The position numbers were made by a program, and so were the translations under genes. Of a stretch of 64,000 nucleotides of DNA, positions 34,924 through 46,365 are shown piece by piece. The stretch covers positions 4,712,001 to 4,776,000 of the forward strand of contig NC_057318.1 of assembly GCF_000687475.1 (NCBI RefSeq). The letters are read 5' to 3'. This DNA is from Ustilaginoidea virens. Lineage: Eukaryota; Ascomycota; Sordariomycetes; Hypocreales; Clavicipitaceae. Numbering within the stretch: the stretch's first letter is position 1; each line of letters starts with the position of its first letter. Under the pieces are notes generated by a model. The model was not told where the DNA came from. It saw only the letters and a list, made by a program, of their open reading frames with translations, and made no database searches.

Positions 34924-36491
34924 TCAAAGAGTAATCTTGACGGCATCGCGCAAGTGTCCCTCTGTTGGGCAGTACGGGCATTTGTATCGCGCGCCCTTGG
35001 CGGCGATGTTGTGCAAGCTTTCTTTGCAGATGACGTGGCCACAGGGCAGCATCATGGGCGGGTTCTGCTCGGTGGTCTGCTCCTTGCTGACGGGGCAGAC
35101 GAAGATGGGGTGGTAAATCATGGAGGGCGGGAGGGGTGTTTCGAACGCGAGCTCGTTTTCCGTCGTCCACTCCGTCTTCTTCTCCTTCATGTAGGTGGTG
35201 TACTTGATGAGGCGGGGCAGGGCAATGGATCCCGCCGTGACGGCCATGTACAGCGGCGACTCGGCTGACAGGCCGAGCAGAGAGCAGAACTCGCGCGTAA
35301 AGGACGTGGACACGTCGTCAAAGGCCGAGTCGATTTCGAATATCCGGCGGTACGGAGACTCTCCGAGGTTCGAGGCGTAGACCATGGCGCAACACAGCTG
35401 CTGAATCTCCTTGATGTGGCGAGACTGGAAGCGGCCAAAGTGCTGGCGGGCGTACGAGAGCGCCCCGGATTGTCCGTTGTTGGCATCGTCGGGCAAGCCG
35501 TTGACCAGGGGGCCTTTGAATAGCCACACGAACTGCAGCTTGCTGAGCTCGAACTCCAGGTTGCTGCCCTTGGCCTCGAGCTTGGGGTTGTTGGCGCGGG
35601 CCCATTCGATAGCCGGCACGAGGTTTCGCGCCTTGAGTTTGGCGAGGATCCTGTACATTTCAGAAAACTTGTCCTGGAGGTCTTCTGAGTGCAGGCCTTG
35701 CATGTCTTGATCCTCGTCCTGGTCCTGGTCCTGGTCCTCCTGCTCGTCCTCCTGCTCGTCCTGGTCCTCGTCGTCGTATCTGCTCATGGCATCGTCGCCG
35801 TCGTCGTCAAGCCGTGCTGTCTTGGGACCGGCCGCCGCGGATAAATGGTTGGTCTGCTCACGGTGCTCGTGCTGCTCGCGTAGAAAAGTGGATGCCACGG
35901 AAAATTGGCCTTCTCGGAGCAGATGCATCGCTATTGCTCGGTTGATCAACTCGGGGTGATTGGCCATGGCGTCGGCCTCCATGGGCAACTCTCGATGCGG
36001 AAGAGCCTAAGAACGGTGGTCAAGGCAAAAAAAAATAAAAATAAAGATAAAGATAAAAATCACACGAGCGGCACAGGCGATCAAAACATGGTCCAAAAGA
36101 CCTGGGGATCGGAATACGAGTCTTACTCTGTCTAGCGCTTTGCCAAAACCCCTTTGGGCCTTGCTTCCCTCCTTTAGATCATTCGTTATGGCCTCCAGGC
36201 GAGCCTTGACTGGATTTTGGAGAGTCGTCATAGCCATGGCAATTTTGTGAGCGTCATCGTCTATTGTCCCGGGAGGTATTAGCCCCATCATTGTACGCAA
36301 ACCGTGCATGGCAGCAGAAGAGCGGGAGCGACCGTACTACTGGCGACCTGTTCCCGGGCGGCGACGAGTAGATCGATGATGGAGTCGACATCTTCGATGG
36401 CTGCGTTTAGATTCGATTGTCGCATGCGAACGACCTCTGCTAGCAGAAGTCCGAAGGGTGACGAGGGGACGGCTTCCTCTGTCCCAGCCAT
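34924..36491 (-). CDS. RMD5: GID/CTLH E3 ubiquitin ligase subunit Gid2 (Rmd5)
   Basis: Minus-strand exons are 36491-36341, 36260-36127 and 36006-34924, giving 455 aa. The first intron has GTAGTA, a CTAAT branch-like site and TAG; the second is removed between LDR and ALPHRELP. The order is an N-terminal helical region, LisH at about 112-140 (PELINRAIAMHLLREGQFSV), an acidic Asp/Gln/Glu-rich insert, CTLH (LQDKFSEMYRILAKLKARNL onward) and a CRA region. A degenerate RING starts at Cys399 (CPVSKEQ, then MMLPCGHVICKES, KCPYC). In yeast Rmd5 pairs with Fyv10/Gid9 to ubiquitylate gluconeogenic enzymes when glucose returns. The incomplete RING set is normal for this family. The Asp/Glu/Gln insert is coded by a CTGGTCCTC/CTGCTCGTC tandem at 35710-35775 and is probably length-variable. 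Confidence 0.92.
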
Positions 36492-37510
36492 GGCTGAGTT
36501 GGATAAGGAGAGGTAGGTAGGTAGCTAGGTCGGTAGGTAGGTATGCAATAGGTAGACCAGCAGGGCAAACTGCTAGTTTGTCGGGTGATTGGGCAGTCGA
36601 AGTCGCATGTGCCGAATTCGCTTTGGCGGCTTTTCTTGCCCGTGATGTATGCTCGATATGACGCTAAAGGGGCGGATTCCGACCATGCAGATTGTTGAAG
36701 CGGCCGCTGCGAATGGTGCGGCGCAGGAACTTGTTGCATGATGGGTTGACGTCGATCCTGGGGAGGCTTGAGTGAGTGATTGGATTCTTATTGATAAGTG
36801 AGTCTCCAGGTACCTAAGGTAGGTGCCTAAGGTACCTGGCTGGTAGGTACTCCGTACCTGGCTGCGCCAAGGCCGGCAACGTCTCGAATGCGCAACGCAA
36901 AAACGGGATTGCAGCATGAACAACCAAGGAAGATGGGTCGTTTGTCAATGATGGAGAGCAGCCAATGGTCTACGAGAGAGATGACTTGAGGAATCAAGGA
37001 AGCAAAGACGAGGCTGACGTCCAGTTGAATCCTGCCTGTCCTGCCTCGCGTCGTGGAAGCGGCTCCGAGTACGGAGTGCTCCGTACAGAGGAACCAGTGC
37101 CAGAAGTACCCAGCCGCTCCAAGTCGACCCACCAGCTTCAGGTATCACTGCCGATTAAGGCTGCTGCTGGTGGCACTCCGCAGTCAACGGCAGTCGACGG
37201 CTGCGTCGTACAGCGGTGTTCTGGCGTGCCGGAGGCCGCATGTACTTAGGTACCTCATGTAATGCCGAGGTTCTTGAGTCGAGGCCGAATTTATCCACCA
37301 ATGGCTCACCATCTCTGCATTAGGCAGGCACGTTGCCGACATTGGCTTCGTCAAGCAGCTGTCATCGCACTCCTTTAAACATTGACTGACACCTTTCCTG
37401 CCGTACTTCAGTACGCATATTGCAGACTACCTTGCCTGATCGAGCACGTCAATGCTGGCGCGCCCTCTGGGGCCAAACCAAGCATTGACCGCCGTCCCTT
37501 GCGCGCTTAA
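36492..37510. other. 1-kb bidirectional promoter region (RMD5 and STB6-like gene)
   Basis: Start codons of two divergent genes lie at either end. The region holds TAGGTAGGTAGC clusters at 36512-36543 and an inverted-repeat patch of GGTACC motifs at 36809-36858 that runs into GGTACTCCGTACC. A GAGTACGGAGTGCTCCGTAC element lies at 37068-37087, and another GGTACC motif near 37243-37255. No gene is seen. Confidence 0.55.
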
Positions 37511-40273
37511 ATGACATCACCAATGAGCTCCATGACGCCCGTACCCCATGAGGGACGACAACTCCAGCGACACGATGACCTCCTCCCTCCGCCCTCTCGG
37601 GACACACCTTTGCATTTCTCTCGCCAGTCTCCCATGGAAACCTCAGGCTCGTTGGACCAGCCAACAAACTCCCCAGTGCCCCAGCGTCGTTTGGCATTGC
37701 CCGATCCCCTGGCCTTCCGGTAAGATCGCTTCTTCCCCCTCATCCTGCCCGTCCGTATACGAGGGGGCCACACGGGGCTGACACACCAATCCCTACTCGT
37801 CAGGTTCCTTGAAGAAGATGCCTGCACAAACGTCGTCGAACGGCGCCGTGTTCTTGGTGGCTATGAGTTATACTTGGTTGAGCAGTGGGCTTGCTCTCGC
37901 CAATCACCCATCATCACCGTCGCCACGTTTACAGGAGACGAAAGGCACTCTATAGTTGTGGGTATCATGTCCATTCCCAAAGACCAAGCGCTTTGGTCTG
38001 CGAGACTAAGATTGTACTTCAAAATCTCCAGCCAGCACAATGCTCGTCCTAAGGAGACCGAGCTGGGAGAGTTGATGATCACCAACTTGAGCAGCTTTCC
38101 ATCTGCCCTCACAGTCATTGCAGTTCCCCAAGGGGATGTGCGCAGGTACCGGCACATGTTCATCGTCAATGAGGATCTCAAACGACTTGGCTGCTCTGGC
38201 CGTTCCGGCTTAGCTCTGACAGATCCCACCGAGGCAACCCAGGCCAAGTTTCATCAGCTCTACAAGACGAGCGACCACATCCCCATCGCGCAATCTGTGA
38301 CGGAGCTCGTGAAGCTCTGTCAAATCGCGCTGTACATGTTTGAAAAACTGGACTACCAATATATCGACGGCTTGATTTGCGACGTCACCGAGAGGGCGAT
38401 AGGCAATTGGTGGACAGAACTCGGAGCCGAGCATTACAACTTTGAGCCAACCGACGGTATACTAGGGCCGTCGACCGTATCCGCTCTGTTGGGCATGTTG
38501 ATGGGAGCAAGGAACCGTCTCCACTGGTTCGGCGCCCCGGTTTCAAAGGACGTCTTTGACGTTGAGGCGACGAAACGAGGGATTGCCTATTTTCAAAAGC
38601 AGCAGAAACTAGAGAAATCGAGGCGTCTTGACCGCCAGACCGTCTTCCGGCTGCACACCGCCACGGCCAAAGGGGCTGCTGGTGAGGGATGGGGCGTGCA
38701 GAGAGCCGTCAAATCTACCGTGACGGAAATTGGGGGCAAGAAGGGAGAAATCGTCATGGATATGGTCTCCGGAAAAGGCAAGGGCGGCCTTGCGGACGTT
38801 GAAACGTTGGACATTGATGTCTTGGTCAACTTGGCCTACGGTGACCGGCCACGGTGGTTATGGCACGCAAAGGCTCGGAGGTGCGCCAACGACTCTTTCG
38901 GCACTGGCGACCAAGATGTGGGAAGCGCCCTCCTCGTGAAAGGCGACCCCGGCAACCCCACCCCGAAGCGAGTGTCCTCCCACCCTTTGGACGAAGAGCA
39001 GGAGATGAGGCGGAAGGAGGAGGGCTGGACGGGTCTACGCTCGGGCTTTCCGTCGGGATCGGTAAACACGGCAGCAGACCCCCCCCCTGGCGAGAGGGAC
39101 GCCCTCCGGAAGGGTGTGTTTAAAAGTGTGACTGACAAAATGAGCGATGCGCGGTCTGGTCTTGGCCGGATCAAGGATGTAGTAGGGGGTAATCGACGGG
39201 GACACTTGAGCAAACTTTCAATCTCTACCAAGGAGGAGGTTTCGGACGGTGGGAACGCGGGCGCTCCGTCGGCACCATCAGCGCAAAGTTCGGCCATGGT
39301 CCCCAGCGCTCCCGTGGTTGGCAGGGCTTTCACGTGGAAAAACAAGCCGGGGGAATATCTTGCAGCCATCAGGGATGACGAGGACGCCCTTCCGGGGCGC
39401 GGCGGCGAGGCCAAACACGTTGCCGCATCAGTCAGTGACTCGAGAGTGGATGACAAGTCCGGAGACGAGCTGCTGCCCGCAACGGAACTGGAGCACGGCG
39501 CGAGCTGCGTCAGTTCCGGCGTGCACAAGGACAGCAGCCCCAAAGCGTCTTCTGCTGGCCCATCCCTGCCCAACGACGGCGACTTGCCCGGCCAAGAGCC
39601 GCGCAGGGAGCGCAAAACAAGCAGCGATGCTGCCACCGTCACCATGGCTCGCCGGCATAGCCTCGACACAGCCGACGCCACCATCAAGCAGGCCGCAAAC
39701 GAGATGCGGTGGCCACGCCGAATGTCCTTTGGCGACGCAGAAGAGGCCATCCTGACGTGGGAGGAGGTCGTCGACGTTACCGACTCGGCAGAGTATGCCG
39801 CCTGCATGGAGGCTCACGCCGGAGCGGCCAGCCATCTGCACCACCTGATGGAGGAGGTTGTCAGCAACGTCGGGCCTTGGACCGAGGAAAAGATCAGGGC
39901 TGTGGAATTTTTGGACGAGCGGTACGCGCGGGACAGGGCCGAGCTGCAGGGACTGTATCAGCAGCTCAGCGAGGCCTGCCAGCGAGTGCGATACAGCTCG
40001 GACGAGCTGCTCAGCGAGCAGCGCGACAGCTTGACCGAGAGCGTCAAGGAGATTGAAGTGCTCGTCGCGCGGGTCGAGTACGAAATCAACGGTCTCGCCC
40101 AAAAAGTCCACGATGTGGAGGACAGCATCCAAGCCTTTGAAAGGCAGGTGGACCACGTGGAGGGGAGAGCAGCAGAGCTCAAGGTGGCGCTCGAGTCGGA
40201 GAGCTGGCTTCATTGGCTCGTCCGAACGCTCACAGGAGTCGGCACAGGACCCAACATAACTCGGGGCCTGTGA
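37511..40273 (+). CDS. STB6-like N-terminal domain protein
   Basis: Two exons, 37511-37719 and 37804-40273, give 892 aa; the intron is phase 2 and splits an Arg codon. After 70 low-complexity residues comes a long conserved region (FLEEDACTNVVERRRVLGGY, then YLVEQWACSRQSPIITVATF and VGIMSIPKD, through GILGPSTVSALLGMLMGARN and TVFRLHTATA), about residues 71-370. This resembles the N-terminal domain of yeast Stb6/Stb2, found as Sin3-binding proteins. Its middle third is Ser/Gly/Lys-rich and disordered. The last 160 residues form a coiled coil (DRAELQGLYQQLSEAC, ESVKEIEVLVARVEYEI, VHDVEDSIQAFERQVDHVE). Link to the Sin3 deacetylase complex is by family only. An ATG in frame at 37523 is an alternative start. 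Confidence 0.78.
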
Positions 40274-40876
40274 GGCGCTGATGGTCGGGAAGGCTGGTTC
40301 CGCCGCTGATATGGACGTGATCTAGCACGGTTTGCGCCATAATTTTCTGTGCATCCTTTTCTGTATCCCAGCGTCAATTTGTCGTTGGGGGGGCGTTGAG
40401 GAGATGCCAAACTCTTGCGTTTTCCTCCCGCTTGAACGCTTAGCTAGCAAGGGGGTTTCGGACTCGAACCCATGATGATGAGAATGGCGTCGGATTGATT
40501 TGTCCCGTGTCGGGCTTTACATGTTCAGAATGCTCGACTTGCTCGGCAGTAGGGAAGCTCTATACCGTTGCGAATGTATTTACCGGCCCAAGACATTGAA
40601 GCCATGCTGCCGAGAGTACAGGGCGAGCAAACGGCGCAGCGTCAACCTTTCCAACCCCGTCTGCCGCGTCTCATCGAACCCAGGCCGACATTATTCTATT
40701 CCCCCCCCCCCAGCGCAGCACTTTTCGCAAATCCCCATTGAAAGATAAAAAAATACCCCGCATGTCCGCAGTCCGCAGTCCGCAGTCCGCAGTCCGCAGT
40801 CTGCAGTCCGCATGTCCGCATGTCCATGTTCCCTTGCTCTCTGTTCTGTTTCTTCCCTCGTTCCCCGCGACAGGCC
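40274..40876. other. convergent intergenic region with GTCCGCA repeat
   Basis: It lies between the 3' ends of the STB6-like gene and TIM10. A CCGCAGT/CCGCATGT tandem (about 40762-40828) sits in the 3' flank of TIM10, and a C run lies at about 40700-40712. No gene is seen. Confidence 0.55.
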
Positions 40877-41287
40877 TCAGAACAAACCGCCGGCGGCCTG
40901 GGGTCCCGCCCCAAGAGCCTGCTGCCCCTGCTGCTGCATAATCTCACTGACCTTCATCGAAGTGTCCAGAAACTTGGCGGTACACCGGTCCAGGCACACT
41001 GACTCGCCCTTGTTGAGCTCGCCCTCGCGGTAGTCGGCGGGAACGCACTTTTTCTGGCACGTCTTCTGCAGCCTGTTTTTGGCGCCCGCGAATTCCGCCC
41101 CGTGTCAGCGCCAGAGTGCCCAGCGAAGCCGCAACTTGGACGGCGTCGGCGTGGCGCCCCGTGTTTCTAAGGGGGGAAGGCTTCCTCACCGGTTGTAGGT
41201 GTCGGCCATCATGCGCATCTCGCCTTCGACAGCGGCGATTTTCTGCTCCGACGTGGGCTGCTGGCGTCCGAGGCCGAGGAAGGACAT
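40877..41287 (-). CDS. TIM10: mitochondrial small TIM chaperone Tim10
   Basis: Minus-strand exons 41287-41190 and 41072-40877 give 97 aa (yeast Tim10 is 93). The intron is phase 2 and splits an Arg codon, joining MMADTYNR to LQKTCQKKC. The twin CX3C motifs are Cys38/Cys42 and Cys59/Cys63 with 16 residues between, forming the two disulphides of the small TIM fold. Tim10 forms a hexamer with Tim9 in the intermembrane space and carries hydrophobic carrier proteins to the TIM22 complex. The gene is complete and its C-terminus is Gly/Gln/Ala-rich as usual. Confidence 0.95.
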
Positions 41288-41919
41288 GGTGTGCGATGGG
41301 GGTAGGCGTCGACGGAAGGGGAAGCGTTGATTGAGGGAGTGTGGATGGATGGAGATCGTGGGCTGGCGGCTCCGAGCCGGGCAGAAGTTAGAACGAGTTT
41401 GCGGTCAAGTCGGTGGTGACTGGGGTGGATATTTTCCATGCAGATCGGGTTGCTTACGTTATGCGGGTGCTGTCTTATCGATAGCGGCAGGTTATGATGC
41501 TCGATTTTATGAAACACTGTGCTGCTGACAAATCTAGGCCCCAGCGAGTTCCTATCAGACCCAATGCTGATTCGTCGGACGCATTGGGCTTCCGAGGCAC
41601 GTGGAAACGGTTTGGAACATGCACGACCGAGTCCGATGACGATGATGATGTTTTCCCACTAAACCATCGGCCCCAGCCAAGTAGGTGGTTATCAGATGCT
41701 CTGCGCCCAAGACAGAAGGGAAAACCCATGCTAGCTCCTAGTCGGATAAAAACCCATCCTCAAGTCGGAAAACATGCTTGACAATATGTAATAAATCCGC
41801 CTCTCTTTAGCCCCTAACAACCTAGACGTCCCCAGTTGTTATATAAAACCGTGCCTATTATTTTATCAGTCAACAAGACCAAGGAATAGCTACAGCTATT
41901 ACTGTTTATTATTATTATA
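41288..41919. other. transition from GC-rich to AT-richer DNA
   Basis: No gene is seen. From about 41750 the sequence turns AT-rich, with ATTATTATTATAC-type runs near 41900, and stays so through most of the DNA to 44.8 kb. A GATGATGATG run lies near 41636-41650. Confidence 0.5.
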
Positions 41920-42421
41920 CTAACTCAAGTCAATTGTAGTTGTGTATGGATTACTATAGGTAGCTGGGCACGCGCAAGTATAGTCATACCCGCTAAGTCG
42001 GCAACTCAGCATCTTACAGGAGGCATCAAAACCTCCGCTGTAAAGGCATTAGCATTCTTGTATATACGAGATGAAAGTGATTTTGCGCGAGCAAACGTAA
42101 AAAACCGTACTTCCTGAATTTCTCGAGTTGACCCTCATTATTTCTGAGGCAATGATTAAGAATGACACGCGAATGTTGATACTGGTTCTGGCCGTTGAGG
42201 CATAAAGCGGAAATGGTCATGTGGTCTGTATCAGACAGCATCAGAGGTTTGCACGAGTTTCGAATGTTCGGATCGCGCGACATCAGTTTATGTTCGGGGG
42301 CGTGCGCATCGCGCGGGGATAACGCGTCCTCGGTGTCGGGGGGAGAGGCGAGGCCTGCTGCACGAGGTGACGCCAGGACGAGGGCGGGTGCGAACGCGGC
42401 TGCCACGGCTGTGATTTTCAT
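41920..42421 (-). CDS. secreted cyanovirin-N homology (CVNH) type lectin
   Basis: Minus-strand exons 42421-42111 and 42037-41920 give 142 aa. The 73-nt intron (GTACGG...TACAG, phase 2) splits an Asn codon; without splicing the second half is lost. A signal peptide is likely at 1-18 (MKITAVAAAFAPALVLAS), followed by a 35-residue linker. The CVNH pattern is then seen twice: SCKPLML, ISALCLNGQNQYQ, SRVILNHCLRNNEGQLE (Cys57, 74, 91), and GGFDASCKMLSCRLSG, YTCACPAT, YTTTIDLS (Cys111, 116, 125, 127). Family members are small sugar-binding proteins, some secreted. The last strand seems short: the frame stops right after TIDLS, about ten residues earlier than usual. It lies alone in an AT-rich stretch beside a retroelement relic. 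Confidence 0.72.
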
Positions 42422-44211
42422 CGTGACGGATCGCGCCGAGGTCTGTCATGTGCGTGTGGTGTGGTGTGGTGTGGTGTGGTGTGCGTGGCTGGGAATCGGG
42501 AGGACAGGGGCCCGGCAGCAACTTGCGGGGAGAGATCTAGATGATATGTAGTTCGCGAACTGGAAAATGTGTGCAGGGTCTGTTTCAAAGCCTATTTATA
42601 TGCGGACGTGCGCTTCTCCACGAGACGACCGTGCCACGTTTGCGATATATGCGACGCCCGTTGCTTCATATGTTTTAGTTGGCCGCGTTGTTAATGCAGA
42701 GATACGTGGCGATCTAATGTCTTCCATGACGATGATGGATCCTCGACACGAGCCATTAGCGAAACCCATGCAAAAAAGGATCCAACTACCTACGGGAAAT
42801 CACGACCCATTTTTCGCGACGCAATGCGCGCAGCGCCCTGTCATTGAATCTTTAATCTGTGTCGTTCTTCTTCGAACGACGCTTCGTCGTCTGCACTGCG
42901 TCCTCTATTCTAAGTGAGCTCTCGGCGAACCTACAGTGAAATATCGGCAGTTAAATACCGACAGGCGGGTTATCTGTAAACTCTTTCACGGCCCTGCGGA
43001 AGCATATTATACGTATCTGGCATAAGAGCAGGATCTTTTGCCGGATAAAGGCATAATCTGCCCTATCTAACGACGCGACTGCGTCGCGCGTCGACTCTGT
43101 GTCGGATGCGCCTCCGCTACCCTCATCGTTGGAGGAGCTGCCGCCTGCTGACCCCTCCGACTCGTACTCCATGGAAGATCGAGACATGATCGTTTTCGTT
43201 CAAAAAAAAGTGGTGCAAAGGGGATGGACGAGACGAGACGTGGCCGGGTGGGGAACAATGATGGCTTGACTGGGAACATTCTGCCTGTCAATTAACCGGC
43301 TGCCACGGCATTCGCTTATCTAGTCGCCCCCTGGGTTGCGGAGGAAGAAGCGGCAAGATTCTGCCGTGACAAAAAAAAAAAAAAAAGTCCGCTTTTATAT
43401 TGCAGCAGGTGTCCATTGTGGCAGGTATCCGTCGTATACGGAGGGTATTCATCGTATTTGGTGTCCATCGTATACGGCAGGTAGCCATTGTAGTAGGTGT
43501 GTATCGTATATATCCTAGGTATCCATCGTACGAGGTGTTGACCTTATCTAGTCTCGCCTCGCACGGCCGCCTCGGAGCGCTTCATCTCGAACGGCAGCGA
43601 GACGCCGTCGGCGCCGCGCCCGAGCACCTGCTAGTTCTCTTTTAGGGCAGACGAAAAGCATTCGTCCGGCCCGAGGCAACTTAAAAAGAGTTTAAACTGT
43701 GGCCTGTACAACTAATTTGCCTTGACTGTGCTATATGCCGACTGGTGCATTCTAATGAAAGTAGGCGTATGCTTTGTGAAGTTGCGCTGTCCTAGACATA
43801 ATATTGCATTATTATACTTGAGTTTAAGGCAGGTCCCAAGGTCGATCCATATCACTAAAGCGTATTAGCATCATAGGAAATCACAATGCTAGACTTATAC
43901 TGACTTTTGCCCTAGCGTTGAAGTTTCTGACTAGACGACTTGAAGTCTATAAAGCCCCTTGTCAAGTTGAATATAGCTGCGAGAAAATAGATAAAGCCAC
44001 CACGCTATAAACAGTAAAAAAAAAAAATTGCAAGGAGGGATGATGAAGAAGAAAGAAAGTGTAATCGTGAGCTGTCAAGAGGAAATTCATCGCCAGGATT
44101 CAACGCACTTCGTGAGATGAAAGTGAGCAGTGCTTAAACAACCGTCACAACTATAATGCCGGCTGTCAGCTTCTGTCTACCAGTCACAGTCGTTTGAATA
44201 GTCAGTCTTCT
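42422..44211. other. AT-rich accessory spacer
   Basis: It contains a (GTGTG)n microsatellite (42455-42484) upstream of the CVNH gene, a degenerate minisatellite (43399-43540) and an A run at 44018-44029. A short Ser/Glu-rich minus-strand frame lies at 42951-43187 (MSRSSMEYESEGSAGG start, 78 codons). I cannot assign it, and it could be a gene fragment. A GC-rich island at about 43553-43640 stands out in AT-rich DNA and may be a fragment of another gene. Confidence 0.45.
43399..43540. repeat. degenerate minisatellite of about 19-21 bp
   Basis: About seven imperfect copies of a unit like GGTATCCATCGTATACGGCA occur in a row, differing by substitutions and small indels, many of them C/T and G/A changes. 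Confidence 0.6.
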
Positions 44212-44480
44212 CTATTCTTCCTCCATGTCGATGATTTCCCTTTCCTCGGTCCACCCAGCGAGGTCCCAAGTATTAAGGCGAGGAGGTTGTGAGTGTTCCG
44301 GTCGGACGATGATCTTTTTTAGATCATCTACATGGACCTTTCGTTTCGGCCCTCCTTTGATTGCTTCCACGATATATGCAAAGGTAAGAGAGAACTCTCC
44401 TCACCAATTGTCGAGAGCAAACCTTTCTTGTAGATCATGGCGAAGGACTTCGGCTTTTATAAGGTTTCTAAATCCACTGC
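44212..44480 (-). pseudogene. relic of a Ty3/gypsy pol C-terminus
   Basis: Minus-strand translation reads FAYIVEAIKGGPKRKVHVDD, then LKKIIVRPEHSQPPRLNTWD and LAGWTEEREIIDMEEE before a stop at 44212-44214. The same order of residues, with RIP-type changes, occurs inside the large element at about 49200-49440 (TYAIELI, KRKIYIDDLKGII, RPEY, RLNIWDLAE). Upstream of an in-frame TGA at 44401-44403 the relic continues as LRHDLQERFALDNW. It is therefore the C-terminal end of a related integrase/pol, left as a fragment. It is much less AT-biased than the large copy, so it escaped RIP, is younger, or is too short to be recognised. Confidence 0.7.
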
Positions 44481-44833
44481 TTTCTTTGCATAGGCGTTTG
44501 GTATAGTTATAACAAACAGTGTTGTAAGAGTCTTGGCTTATGAAAGAATTATGGTCGTTAGTCTGCGTGGCGTGACTGGCGATGTGATGCGAGAGCCATG
44601 CCAGTAGTATATACATACGTATAAGAGGCTTGTAAATAGACGGGGCAATCATTCGAGGGCCAGATTGGCACGCTTCTGTTGACTCTGCTTCGGCAGTTCA
44701 GAGGACTTCATCTGTTGCTGGGCTGCAATGTAGACTCTACTCCAACCGCTAGAGCGGTTTCAACATAATCATAGTAAACAGTAATAATAATTGGTCGAGT
44801 CCAGGCAACCTATATTCACTCCCATGCCCAGAT

Positions 44834-46365
44834 TCATCGGTCATAGGTAATGTTCTTGGTTCTTGTCCACTCCTCCAACCCGACGGAGCTGTTGAACCGG
44901 CCGTAACCGCTTGATTTCACACCCCCGTGAGGCAGGGCGGTTTCATCATGAACCGACATGCGGTTGATATGGACTGCGCCCGTCTCGAGCTCTTCCGCAA
45001 ATCGCAAGCCCCTCCTCAGATCCTTGGTGAAAACGGCGGCCGACAGCCCGTATTCGGTATCATTTGCGATGCGGATGGCTTCTTCCTCCGACTGGACGTC
45101 GATTAGGGAGACGGTGGGTCCAAACGACTCTGTGCTGTAGATGTCCATGTCTGAAGTGACACCATCCACAACAATGGGTCGCATCCTGGTCCGGCTGATT
45201 TCCGTCGCGTCGACATCTCCATGCAAGACGGTCGCCCCGCGCTTAGTGGCATTGTTGACTAGTTGCTTATTCCTCTGGGCCGCGGCAGCGCTGACAAGAA
45301 CCGGCGCTTCTCCGCTGGAAGGGAGGAACGAGGAAACTGCGGCTGCGAACTTGTCCCGAAATGTGTCTCGTACGGCATGGTGGACGATTATCCTTTCCGT
45401 GCTCATGCAAATCTGACCGCCGTGGAGAAAAGAGCCCATTGCGCATTGTTCAGCCGCAAGGTCCAGATCGGCGTCTTCCCAGACGATGGCGGGAGCCTTC
45501 CCCCCAAGTTCCAACACCACTGGCTTGAGATGTTCTCCTGCCTGTTTGGCAACGATCCGGCCTACGTTAGTGTTTCCCGTGTAGTTGATCTTCTTGACAT
45601 GCGCGTTGGATATCAGCGAGGACACGATGAGTGCAGCGTCGGCCGGGTGGTTGACTATCATGTTCAAAACACCGTTTGGGAGCCCGGCCTGATGAAAAAC
45701 GTCAACCAGGGCCCACGATGTCTTTGGGCATGACTCGGACGCCTTGAAGACGACAGTATTGCCTGCGGCTATGGGACATGCTACCGATCTGGCGCCGAGG
45801 ATGTAAGGCGAATTCCTGGATTTGCGTTAGCAAGCGTGGAGCCGGCCAAAGCCGTGGACTGAGCAGGAGCAGGAGCAGGAGCAGATGTTTTGACCAGAGT
45901 TTATGTATTTTCGTACCATGGAGAAATAGAAAGCACGACACCGTAGGGTTCTCGCAGAATCAGACCGCTTCGCTTAGGATTCGCTATTGGGGGAAAGGAC
46001 CCGGCAAGTGCGGCAATGCGGCCGCCAATGTCCTTGATCAGATCAATTGCGCGGTCGACACATTCTTTGGAGAAGCTCGAGGTAGCCCCGGTTTCATCTT
46101 GCATATATTGAGACAGCTCGTCGCGGCGGCTCTCCATGATGCCGGCAGCTTTGAGGCAGATGTCTCTTCGGTGCTGGGGACTCGTCCTTCGCCATGACTT
46201 GAGAGCCTCAGCGGCGACGTCGACCGCTTCCGCTGCATCGGCTACCGAAGCACCTCCGCATTTGTGAAGCAATTGTTCCGTAGCCGGAGAGTGAACATCA
46301 AAAGTCTTTTCCGGGTAGCGGTTTACGCCGTTGATGATGTGCGGGACAACTCCTTTTGACGTCAT
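44834..46365 (-). CDS. NAD(P)-dependent aldehyde dehydrogenase (salicylaldehyde/vanillin dehydrogenase-like)
   Basis: Minus-strand exons 46365-45917 and 45815-44834 give 476 aa, a normal ALDH length. The 101-nt intron is phase 2 and restores the motif SPWNSPYILGARS across the junction. Catalytic Glu252 lies in LELGGKAPAIVWEDADL and Cys286 in HGGQICMSTERIIVH; their spacing of 34 is canonical. ESFGPTVSLI and a late GGVKSSGYGRF motif complete the fold. The general pattern is closest to fungal and bacterial aromatic aldehyde dehydrogenases such as salicylaldehyde or vanillin dehydrogenase. It oxidises an aldehyde to the acid; the true substrate cannot be told. No pathway partners are adjacent. 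Codon usage is balanced and shows no RIP damage although the gene lies between two retroelement sequences. Confidence 0.9.

Noticed and set aside
40449..40480. GGTTCGAGTCC-like tRNA B-box on the minus strand
   Set aside because: The flanking bases do not form a T-arm stem or an acceptor stem, so it is not a tRNA.
41281..41520. open frames around the TIM10 start
   Set aside because: They overlap the TIM10 first exon or its promoter and show no conserved features.
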